From CBDCVY01 sp965223245 (lineage in GTDB: Bacteria; Nitrospinota; Nitrospinia; Nitrospinales; Nitrospinaceae), in assembly GCA_965223245.1 (NCBI GenBank), contig CBDCVY010000013.1, positions 992,001 to 1,056,000 on the forward strand: a stretch of 64,000 nucleotides of DNA. The letters are read 5' to 3'. Both the position numbers and the translations under genes were made by a program. Shown here piece by piece: positions 28,023 to 35,822 of the stretch (position 1 is the first letter of the stretch; the number at the start of each line of letters is the position of its first letter). The notes below the pieces were generated by a model. That model was not told the origin of the DNA and did not search any database. It was given only the letters and a program-made list of their open reading frames with translations.

Positions 28023-29513
28023 TTATTTTTTCCATCTTAAAATGGGTTGCCGTGCTGCGCGAGCTTCATCAGGGCGGGAAACTTTTGGCAATTGCGGTGC
28101 ATTGTGCAATTTTTCTGCATTGGATTGAGCAGATTCTGCAATCGCTTTCATGGCCTTAATAAACTGATCCAGAGTTTCTTTAGATTCAGTTTCTGTGGGT
28201 TCAATCATTAAGGCACCCTTGACGATTAAAGGGAAATAAACGGTTGGGGGATGGAATCCATAGTCAATCAACTCTTTTGCAATGTCCATGGTTTTGACAT
28301 TGTGTTTTAATTGCTCTTTATCATTAAAAACGCATTCATGTAAGCTCGGGCCGGGATAGGGAAGGTGGTAATAGTCCTTTAGTTGAGCTTTAATATAATT
28401 GGCATTTAATACAGCCGATTCGCAGGCTTCTTTCAAGCCATCAGGACCCAATGTTCGAATATATGCGTAAGCACGAAGTAAGATCCCAAAGTTTCCAAAA
28501 AATGCACGAACACGACCCACGGTTTGCGGCCGATCAAATGATAATTTGTACTGCCCTTCAATTTGTTCAATCATGGGGACGGGTAGGAAAGGTTCTAAAA
28601 ACTTTTTAACCCCAACAGGCCCGGCACCGGGACCTCCACCACCATGAGGGGTTGAAAATGTTTTATGTAAATTAAAGTGGAGAACATCTACCCCCATATC
28701 ACCAATTTTGCTGACACCCACTATGGCATTTAAATTTGCGCCATCACAATAAATCAATCCTCCTTTTGCATGAACAATTTCAGTGATCTGAGAAATATTT
28801 TTTTCAAACATCCCCAATGTGTTTGGGTTAGTTAGCATGAGGGCTGCTGTATCTTCATCCATTAATTCCTTTAATACTGCAATGTCAATTAACCCTTCTT
28901 CATCTGAAGGGATTTGAATTACCTCGTAACCACATAATGCTGAACTTGCCGGGTTTGTTCCATGTGCCGAATCAGGCATAAGTACTTTTGATCGAGCATT
29001 TCCCTGGGATTTCAGGTAAGCCTGTATAATCAGCATTCCTGTCATTTCTCCATGTGCTCCAGCGGCTGGTTGTAAGGTTACCGCGTCCATTCCGCTAATT
29101 TCTTGTAAATAAGACTGGAGCTCAAACAGCATTTGCAAGCTTCCCTGCGAAAATGTTTCCGGAGTGTAAGGGTGATGTTCGCTGAACCCGGGAAGACGTG
29201 CAATATCCTCGTTAATTTTTGGGTTGTACTTCATGGTACAAGACCCTAAAGGATAAAAATTGCCATCGATGCTAAAATTCCATTGAGATAATCGAGTGAA
29301 ATGTCGGACGACATCTAATTCATTGAGTTCAGGAAAATCCTCAATGGATTCACGAATTTCATCAGGGGGAATGGTCGTTTTAATTTCAATGTCTGGAATA
29401 TCTGAAGTCGGCAATGAGTAAGCCTTACGTCCGGGGGAACCGAGTTCAAAAATAACAGGTTCTTCGCATATTAATCCGGGAATGCCAACACGATGTGAGG
29501 TTTCTAAAGTCAT
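28023..29513 (-). CDS. gcvPB: Glycine dehydrogenase (decarboxylating) subunit 2
   Basis: A 496-residue beta-type subunit of the two-subunit P-protein of the glycine cleavage system. It carries the PLP site: the lysine lies in HKTFSTPHGGGGPG. Other family motifs are YPLGSCTMKYNP and LQPAAGAHGE. It decarboxylates glycine and transfers the aminomethyl group to lipoyl-GcvH. The partner subunit GcvPA and genes gcvT and gcvH are not next to it in this window. I placed the start at ATG 29513; a TTG five codons upstream is possible. A Trm112-like gene lies just upstream on the same strand. Confidence 0.95.
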   Translation of the reverse strand: MTLETSHRVGIPGLICEEPVIFELGSPGRKAYSLPTSDIPDIEIKTTIPPDEIRESIEDFPELNELDVVRHFTRLSQWNFSIDGNFYPLGSCTMKYNPKINEDIARLPGFSEHHPYTPETFSQGSLQMLFELQSYLQEISGMDAVTLQPAAGAHGEMTGMLIIQAYLKSQGNARSKVLMPDSAHGTNPASSALCGYEVIQIPSDEEGLIDIAVLKELMDEDTAALMLTNPNTLGMFEKNISQITEIVHAKGGLIYCDGANLNAIVGVSKIGDMGVDVLHFNLHKTFSTPHGGGGPGAGPVGVKKFLEPFLPVPMIEQIEGQYKLSFDRPQTVGRVRAFFGNFGILLRAYAYIRTLGPDGLKEACESAVLNANYIKAQLKDYYHLPYPGPSLHECVFNDKEQLKHNVKTMDIAKELIDYGFHPPTVYFPLIVKGALMIEPTETESKETLDQFIKAMKAIAESAQSNAEKLHNAPQLPKVSRPDEARAARQPILRWKK

Positions 29514-29556
29514 AATTTTTTCTTTCAATAAAAACTAATTTTTTAAGGATAGAAAC

Positions 29557-29727
29557 TTAATCAAGAGTTTCTGCTTCATCCACTAAAAGTATGGGAGTTT
29601 CATCTTTAATAGGATATTTTAATTTACATTTCTCACAAATCAACCACTCTTCGCTTTCGGTTAGTTTGAATTCGTTTTTGCATTGGGGGCATACTAAAAT
29701 ATCTAAAAAGTCTTTATCGAAGGCCAT
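29557..29727 (-). CDS. Trm112-like small zinc-ribbon protein
   Basis: A 56-residue protein. It starts MAFDKDFLDILVCPQCKNEF, has a second pair in CEKCK and continues LKYPIKDETPILLVDEAE. That is the bacterial Trm112/YcaR pattern, in which the four cysteines form a zinc ribbon. Family members activate methyltransferases in eukaryotes; the bacterial role is little known. It is encoded between the PAP2-heptosyltransferase gene and gcvPB on the same strand, with 17 nt to the former. YcaR-type genes often neighbour lipid A genes, which fits an envelope context. Confidence 0.88.
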   Translation of the reverse strand: MAFDKDFLDILVCPQCKNEFKLTESEEWLICEKCKLKYPIKDETPILLVDEAETLD

Positions 29728-29744
29728 GGTTTATCCTAAATTAG

Positions 29745-31364
29745 TTATGAGATTTTCGTCTTCAATGGTTCTTGTAATTTTTGTTTGACTGCATCAAATA
29801 CGTTATCTACCGTGATTTCATTCATGCATTCATTTTGAGTTGGGCAGCTTCTCTTGTGGCAAAAACTACAGGGTTGAACTTTGCAAACTACTGTATGGTG
29901 ATCCCCATGAGGTCGACTATATTCTGGGTCGGTGGGCCCAAAAATTGAGACAGTTGGAATTCCCAAAGCAGCACTCAAATGCATAGGGCCTGTATCACAG
30001 GCAATAAATAAATTGAGACGTTGAAAAAGCGCCATGGATTGGTGTAGCGTATTTTCCGGGGAAACCCAATGTTTTTGTTGAATCATAGAAGAAAGCTTTT
30101 GTGTCGCTTCTTTTTCTCCCGGTCCCCATGTGAGGATGATGTTGGCTCCAAGCTCTTTAATTATTTTATTTCCTAGTTCAGCGAAATTTTCTAATTTCCA
30201 TCTTTTTGTTTCAAAACCAACTCCGTGATGAATTGCGATCAGAGGATTGGAAAGTAACTGGGCGTTTTCTTTGAAAAAGGATTGAATTTGGTTTTCTGAA
30301 CTGTCAGGGATTATCAACGGAAATTTTTTGTGAAGAGACTTGGCCCCAAGGCTTTGGATCATTGCCAAGTTTTTATCTATTACATGAGTTTTTTTGCCGA
30401 TGAAGGAGATTTTCTCGTTTGTAAAAAGAGCATTGGGTTTCTCCCGACAATCATCTTTATGGAATCCTAAGCGAGTGGATGCCCCGGAAAGTTTTGCAAT
30501 TATCCCTGTTTTTATTAAACCTTGAAGATCTAATACGAGGTCATATTTTCTCTTTCTTATCTGACGAAGACTTGCCAGACATTCACTTAGACTTTTTAAT
30601 CCAATATTTTTTCTCCAGTGACGAATTTTAACGACAATCAATTCATCTAAATCGGGATTTTCATATAGAAGATCTTTGCACTTTTCTTCTACAATCCAGG
30701 AGATATGGGCATTGGGATAAAGTTTTCTGAGAGTGTGTAAAGCTGGTAAAGTATGAATTACGTCCCCTAAAGAACTGAGTTTGATTATTAAAATTTTTTT
30801 CGGGGTTATATTCATCTCTGGTTGTAAACTTTGGAATTCATAATTTATCAGAAATGGATGAAATATTTTGAAAATTAAAACACTAACTAGAATACCACAT
30901 ATCGCGCCTGCAATAACGTCTGAAGGATAATGGACCCCTAAATAAATACGGCTAAATGCGGAAAAAATTGCAAGTCCAATTATCCAGTACTTTGTTCTAC
31001 GGAAAATTAGTGTCCATATAGTAGCTATGGCAAACGTGTTGGCGGCATGTATGGATGGGAATGAATAAGAATTTGAGCAATTAATGTACAACTGAATTTC
31101 ACTTAATATATGGCAGGGGCGTATTCTTGCAAAAAATGGTTTTAACATTTTTGCTGTTACAAAGTCGGTGATAAGGACGGCTAGTGAAAAAATAAAAATT
31201 ATCCAGAGCCCACGGGTTTTTTCACGGTAAAGAGTTATTCCAATTGCGAGAACACAAGGGATAATATAATTTTGCTTATCCGTAAGAAATACAACCAAAG
31301 AAGCTAAGAAATCTGTATAAAGTAATTTTTGAAGCCAAAGTATAAAAGTTATGTCTAAATTCAT
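29745..31364 (-). CDS. Fusion of PAP2 phosphatase and GT9 heptosyltransferase-like domain
   Basis: A 539-residue two-domain protein in one uninterrupted frame. Residues 1-170 form a multi-helix membrane PAP2 phosphatase with all three motifs: KPFFARIRP (75-83), PSIH (103-106) and SRIYLGVHYPSD (138-149). Residues from about 186 form a GT-B glycosyltransferase of family 9 (LPS heptosyltransferase type), starting KKILIIKLSSLGDVIHTLPAL and ending with the donor-site region ACDTGPMHLSAALGIPTVSIFGPTDP. The likely job is LPS core synthesis coupled to lipid or sugar-phosphate dephosphorylation at the inner membrane. I know of no common family with this exact domain order. Confidence 0.9.
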   Translation of the reverse strand: MNLDITFILWLQKLLYTDFLASLVVFLTDKQNYIIPCVLAIGITLYREKTRGLWIIFIFSLAVLITDFVTAKMLKPFFARIRPCHILSEIQLYINCSNSYSFPSIHAANTFAIATIWTLIFRRTKYWIIGLAIFSAFSRIYLGVHYPSDVIAGAICGILVSVLIFKIFHPFLINYEFQSLQPEMNITPKKILIIKLSSLGDVIHTLPALHTLRKLYPNAHISWIVEEKCKDLLYENPDLDELIVVKIRHWRKNIGLKSLSECLASLRQIRKRKYDLVLDLQGLIKTGIIAKLSGASTRLGFHKDDCREKPNALFTNEKISFIGKKTHVIDKNLAMIQSLGAKSLHKKFPLIIPDSSENQIQSFFKENAQLLSNPLIAIHHGVGFETKRWKLENFAELGNKIIKELGANIILTWGPGEKEATQKLSSMIQQKHWVSPENTLHQSMALFQRLNLFIACDTGPMHLSAALGIPTVSIFGPTDPEYSRPHGDHHTVVCKVQPCSFCHKRSCPTQNECMNEITVDNVFDAVKQKLQEPLKTKIS

Positions 31365-31472
31365 TATTTTGGGTGTGGATGGAATGCTTGTTGGTGTGTG
31401 GTTAGGACTTGAGAAAAAATCTAGAAAACTTAATTCTTAACTTTAGGTTAACAGCTAACCATTGCAATTTCT

Positions 31473-32162
31473 ATGAATCTTATTGAAAAAAGTGCATTAA
31501 TTTTATTTGCGAAGGATCCGGTAGAAGGTAAGGTGAAAACTCGGTTAACCGGACTCTATGATCCAAAGGTTATTTGCGATCTTTACAAGAGTTTTTTGTT
31601 AGACAGCATTAACCAAATTGGGCTGGTCAAAGGGGTGGACCATTTTGCTTTTGTATATCCTGATTTAGTTTCAGGATATTTTAAATTTCTCCAAAGAGAT
31701 TCATTAAAAATACAACTCCAGGAAGGAGTGAACTTAGGTCAAAGAATGGAAAATGCATTTCAGCAAAAAATCCAAATGGGTTATAGAAGAGTTGCAATCA
31801 TTGGAGCAGACTCTCCAACTTTACCAATAAAATATATGCAATTAGCTTTTAATTCAGATAAAGATATTGTGATTGGCCCCAGTACTGATGGAGGGTATTA
31901 TTTAATTGGCATGAAAGAGAAAGTCTACCCTGTTTTCGAAGAGATTGATTGGGGAACAGAGAGAGTTCTGGAGCAAACTTTACAATTGGTTCGCCAAATC
32001 AAGGCTACATTAGAACTATTGCCAGTGTGGTATGATGTCGATTTTCCTAGCGAGCTTACTTTCTTAAAAATGCATTTGGATTGTATGGAGATAGCAGGTC
32101 ATCTAGAGGGGAAAGCCACCAGAGAATTTTTAAAAAGCTTCAATTTAGAGAAAACCACATGA
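31473..32162 (+). CDS. DUF2064 / TIGR04282-type glycosyltransferase-like protein
   Basis: A 229-residue protein with a nucleotidyl/glycosyltransferase-A fold. It begins ALILFAKDPVEGKVKTRLT and has GADSPTLPIKYMQLAF and GPSTDGGYYLIGMKE, the pattern of the DUF2064 family (some members are annotated in arsenosugar biosynthesis). The true substrate is unknown. It is divergent from the PAP2-heptosyltransferase fusion. Its stop overlaps the hisD ATG (ATGA), so hisD is probably translated with it. Confidence 0.85.
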   Translation: MNLIEKSALILFAKDPVEGKVKTRLTGLYDPKVICDLYKSFLLDSINQIGLVKGVDHFAFVYPDLVSGYFKFLQRDSLKIQLQEGVNLGQRMENAFQQKIQMGYRRVAIIGADSPTLPIKYMQLAFNSDKDIVIGPSTDGGYYLIGMKEKVYPVFEEIDWGTERVLEQTLQLVRQIKATLELLPVWYDVDFPSELTFLKMHLDCMEIAGHLEGKATREFLKSFNLEKTT

Positions 32163-33445
32163 AGATATTGAAATATACAGATGCAAATTATAAAGATGAA
32201 ATCAATGCCATTATTAACCGATGTGATGTTGATTTCCAAGAAGAAGATGAGGTCGTGCGCAATATAGTTCATGCGGTTAAATCCCGTGGAGATGAAGCCC
32301 TTCTCGAATATACTCATCGGTTCGATAATGCTTCTTATTCCATTGAAGATATTCAAGTGAAAGAGGAAGAAATTCAAGAAGCCTATGACCAAATTCGACT
32401 TGATGAATTAGAGGCTCTTAAATTGGCCGCGGATAATATTTCCAGATATCATCAAAAGCAAATTCAGGAATCTTGGGAATATAAAGAGGGTGAAGTTCAA
32501 TTAGGTCAAATCATTCGACCTTTGTCAAAAGTTGGAATTTATGTTCCGGGAGGAAAGGCCTCTTACCCTTCTTCGGTATTAATGAATGCCATCCCGGCTA
32601 AAGTGGCAGGGGTAGATCAAATCATCATGTGCTCTCCCACCCCTAATGAAGAAGTGAGTCCGCATTCTTTGGTAGCAGCAGATTTAGCGGGAGTAAGTGC
32701 GATCTATAAAGTTGGGGGTGCGCAAGCTGTTGCGGCAATGGCTTATGGAACTGAGTGTATTCCCAGAGTCGATAAAATAGTAGGTCCGGGAAACATATAT
32801 GTTGCTTTGGCGAAACGTATGGTCTTCGGTTTGGTTGATATTGACATGATTGCAGGGCCAAGCGAGATTCTGGTGGTAGCTGATGAGTCTGCTAACCCTC
32901 AATATGTAGCTGCAGATTTGTTGTCCCAGGCTGAACATGATGAGCAAGCAGTTCCAATTTTAATAACTCCCTCTCAAGAATTAGCAGATGCTACTTTTTT
33001 GGAGCTTGAGACGCAAAAGAGTCAGCGCCAGCGCGTTGACATTATAGAAGCTTCTTTAAATGACCGCTGTTTTGCTTTTATTACTGAAACATTAGAGGAA
33101 GCTCTGGATTGGGCAAATCAAATTGCTCCTGAGCATTTAGAGCTGGCGGTGGACCAACCTTGGAAATGGGTAAAAAAAATCCAAAATGCGGGTGCCGTTT
33201 TTTTGGGCCACTTTACGCCTGAGGCTATAGGGGATTATATTGCAGGCCCCAATCATGTTTTGCCGACAAGTGGAACTGCCAGGTTTTCTTCTCCTTTAGG
33301 AGTCTATGATTTTGTGAAAAGGACCAGTGTGATTTCCTATTCCCAGGATGAACTGAAAAAAATTGGAAAATCGTGCCAAATATTGGCGGATATGGAAAAA
33401 TTAGATGCGCATTCATTTGCTGTAAAAGTGAGGATTTCTGAATAG
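32159..33445 (+). CDS. hisD: Histidinol dehydrogenase
   Basis: A 428-residue zinc enzyme that oxidises L-histidinol to L-histidine in two NAD steps. Family motifs: YVPGGKASYPSSVLMNAIPAK, VGGAQAVAAMAYGT, KIVGPGNIYVALAKR, GPSEILVVADESANP, DLLSQAEHDE (zinc-ligand Gln/His) and APEHLEL. The ATG 32159 overlaps the previous stop by four bases. The reading frame stays open upstream to 32081 inside the neighbouring gene, but that extension is not family sequence. No other his gene is in the window, so this is a scattered his locus. Confidence 0.97.
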   Translation: MKILKYTDANYKDEINAIINRCDVDFQEEDEVVRNIVHAVKSRGDEALLEYTHRFDNASYSIEDIQVKEEEIQEAYDQIRLDELEALKLAADNISRYHQKQIQESWEYKEGEVQLGQIIRPLSKVGIYVPGGKASYPSSVLMNAIPAKVAGVDQIIMCSPTPNEEVSPHSLVAADLAGVSAIYKVGGAQAVAAMAYGTECIPRVDKIVGPGNIYVALAKRMVFGLVDIDMIAGPSEILVVADESANPQYVAADLLSQAEHDEQAVPILITPSQELADATFLELETQKSQRQRVDIIEASLNDRCFAFITETLEEALDWANQIAPEHLELAVDQPWKWVKKIQNAGAVFLGHFTPEAIGDYIAGPNHVLPTSGTARFSSPLGVYDFVKRTSVISYSQDELKKIGKSCQILADMEKLDAHSFAVKVRISE

Positions 33446-33796
33446 GCGAAAAGCTGGAAAGTACTTGGAAAATTAATTCTTAGAATTGTCTTGACATCAA
33501 AAAATGGCCATGTTAAATAACAGCGTCTGGCTATGAAAGGCTGGAAGAGCCTTGCAAGTCCTTATTATTTATAAGGTTGGAAAAAACAAGGAGTTAGCGG
33601 CTGCTTTGCTGCTCAATCGTATTTTTGGCGAATTTGATTTTGGTTGAAATTCGTTATTAAACTGTTTTTTTTATAGTAGAAATCGTACAAACTAGATTGT
33701 GATCAAATTTTAAAAACTATATGGTTTTGAATTTTTTAAATAAAAACAATTTTATATTCCTAGGATGCCCAGTTTATTCCTTGAGGAGGTTAGGCA
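33446..33796 (+). other. Leader region upstream of the bd-like oxidase operon, with three hairpins
   Basis: About 350 nt without a convincing gene. After the candidate promoter come three small hairpins: AAGGCT/AGCCTT at 33537-33553, CCTTAT/ATAAGG at 33560-33576 and AGCGGC/GCTGCT at 33596-33613. The rest is AT-rich. A strong Shine-Dalgarno, GAGGAGG, at 33783-33789 precedes the oxidase ATG. I cannot match this to a known riboswitch. Confidence 0.55.
33491..33518 (+). promoter_or_regulatory. Candidate sigma-70 promoter of the oxidase operon
   Basis: A perfect TTGACA at 33491-33496, a 16-nt spacer and TTAAAT at 33513-33518 (four of six). Transcription would start near 33525 and give a leader of about 270 nt. 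Confidence 0.55.
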
Positions 33797-35776
33797 ATGA
33801 TTAATGCAAAGGCTAAATGTTTTAGGGGTTTGCCGATTGTGCTTATGTTGGCATTTGCCATGTTTGCACTCCCTGGTGTTTTTGCTGACGACGCGTATGC
33901 AAAGGAAGTGTATGCCGAGCAAGCATTCGCTGAAGAGGCTTTCGCCAAAGAAGTTTTGGCTGAAGAAGAAGCCGCTGAAGGCGAAGAACCCCAAATTGAG
34001 TGGAGTCAGGACGTTTTCTACAAAGATTGGGAAGGTAACCCGCTAAAAGGTCCGGTGAGCGGTGCACCAGCTCCTGATCTTAGCGAAGTAGATTACAATA
34101 ATTATGATTTTGCCCCCAGCCGTATTTTACTTTGGATTGCAAATCAACAGCATTTGTATTTCGGTAGTTTTGTTCTGGCGGTGCCAATTTTCTGTATGCT
34201 TATTGAATTCTTGGGGATTCGAACCCGGGAAAGTGATCCTGTGATTTCTGAGAAATACGACAAATTGGCTCATGACTTGATGAAAGTTAGTCTGACCGCA
34301 TACTCTTGGACAGCTATTTTAGGTGGTGTCTTGCTTTTTACGTTTATCACCTTGTTTCCGGGATTCTTTAAATATATGGCGGGAATTTTCCGACCGGTAA
34401 TGCATGTGTATGCATTAATGTTTCTGGCAGAAAGTGGTGTGCTTTATGTTTACTACTATGGCTGGGACAAAATGAAGAATGATCTATTCTTGAAATGGGT
34501 TCATTGTAGTTTGTCTGTGTTGCTTAATCTCATTGGAACGGTATTGATGTATTTGGCAAACTCATGGGCAACTTTCATGCAGGCTCCGGGCGGAATTGAT
34601 GAGCAGGGCCGGTTTTTAGGAAATATCTGGCACGTAATTCATTCTACTCTTTGGAATCCGGTTGGGGTTCATCGTATTTTAGGTAATATCGTATTCGGTG
34701 GTGGTATCGTTGGTGCCTACGCTGCTTATCATTATCTGACAGCGAGAAATGAAGAAGAAAAAGCGCATTATGACTGGGTATGTTATGTTGCGATGTTTAT
34801 CGCGATTTTTGGCCTTATTCCTTTGCCGTTTGCTGGTTATTGGTTAATGAAAGAAGTGTATGCTTTCCGCCAACAAATGGGTATTACTTTAATGGGTGGA
34901 ATTATGGCTTGGCTGTTCATTATCCAAGCGGTAATGATTGGTCTATTGTTCTTCGGAGCAAACTCTTATTTGCATAATTCGATGTCCCGGGTATCGGGGT
35001 CCCATCGTTATATGAAATATTGTAAGTACATGATCCTACTGCTCATTGTTTGTTTTACGATGTGGATGACTCCTCATACCATCGTTATGACACCTGCTGA
35101 GCTGAAAGCGATGGGTGGTGCGCAACATCCTGTTGTGGGTCACTTTGGGGTTATGTCAGCTAAAAATACAGCTGTTAATCTGATGATCACTTGTACGATC
35201 CTTTGTTTCTTACTCTATCAAAGGTCGAATAAGATCATTAAAGTAGGTTGGGCGACGATTGGAAACTGCTGGATTACAGCAATTTTTATCGGCGCGGCAT
35301 GTAATATTATCTTCCTGGGTGTCTATGGATACTTCCTCCCTGCAAACCAACGGGTGGGTCTCTCGGTTCCTCAGGTAACAAGTACTTTGACGACATTGTT
35401 TGCTGGTACAGCAATTAATATCTCCATGTTTAAGGATTCTGAAAGTTATGGGGAAATACAATGGGGTACTCAGTCCAAAGTTGGAACGTATGCAATTTTC
35501 TTGCTGGCGATTTCCTTTACTTGGCTGATGGGTCTCATGGGTTATATCCGTTCAGCGGTAAGATTGTTTTGGCACGTAACCGAAGTATTGCGAGATAATT
35601 CTCCGGATGCGTATACTTTGACAATTGGTGAAGCGGGTAAAATTCTGACTTTTAATGCACTGTTTGTTTGGGTACAGTTTGTGATCGTTTTCTGGGTTGG
35701 TAGTTTGACCGGTAAGAAGAAAGCGGCAGAAGCGGCTCCACAGGGAGTTCCAGTGCCAGCACAACAGCAACAATAA
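33797..35776 (+). CDS. Cytochrome bd-like oxidase subunit with exported N-terminus
   Basis: A 659-residue polytopic protein related to CydA but larger, with about 12-13 membrane helices instead of nine. A signal peptide ending at VFA (residue 30) is followed by six pentapeptide repeats (33-62). CydA-like landmarks follow: His119 in ANQQHLYFG (heme b595-type ligand), Glu212 in AESGVLYVYYYGWDK (CydA Glu107 region), ANSWATFMQAPGG, and His292 in VHRILGN (CydA His186 region). No obvious CydA Q-loop is seen. It is the first gene of a four-gene unit with three cytochromes c, so it probably reduces oxygen with electrons from cytochrome c. Comparable bd-like oxidases are described in nitrite-oxidising Nitrospira; the function here is inferred. 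Confidence 0.82.
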   Translation: MINAKAKCFRGLPIVLMLAFAMFALPGVFADDAYAKEVYAEQAFAEEAFAKEVLAEEEAAEGEEPQIEWSQDVFYKDWEGNPLKGPVSGAPAPDLSEVDYNNYDFAPSRILLWIANQQHLYFGSFVLAVPIFCMLIEFLGIRTRESDPVISEKYDKLAHDLMKVSLTAYSWTAILGGVLLFTFITLFPGFFKYMAGIFRPVMHVYALMFLAESGVLYVYYYGWDKMKNDLFLKWVHCSLSVLLNLIGTVLMYLANSWATFMQAPGGIDEQGRFLGNIWHVIHSTLWNPVGVHRILGNIVFGGGIVGAYAAYHYLTARNEEEKAHYDWVCYVAMFIAIFGLIPLPFAGYWLMKEVYAFRQQMGITLMGGIMAWLFIIQAVMIGLLFFGANSYLHNSMSRVSGSHRYMKYCKYMILLLIVCFTMWMTPHTIVMTPAELKAMGGAQHPVVGHFGVMSAKNTAVNLMITCTILCFLLYQRSNKIIKVGWATIGNCWITAIFIGAACNIIFLGVYGYFLPANQRVGLSVPQVTSTLTTLFAGTAINISMFKDSESYGEIQWGTQSKVGTYAIFLLAISFTWLMGLMGYIRSAVRLFWHVTEVLRDNSPDAYTLTIGEAGKILTFNALFVWVQFVIVFWVGSLTGKKKAAEAAPQGVPVPAQQQQ

Positions 35777-35822
35777 TTAGCAAGGTATTTTTTAATCTTA
35801 GCTAGAAGAGGAGAAAAGAGGG

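Noticed and set aside
33533..33574. A 13-codon leader ORF (MKGWKSLASPYYL) before the oxidase operon
   Set aside because: No Shine-Dalgarno and no run of a regulatory amino acid; may be chance in a structured leader.
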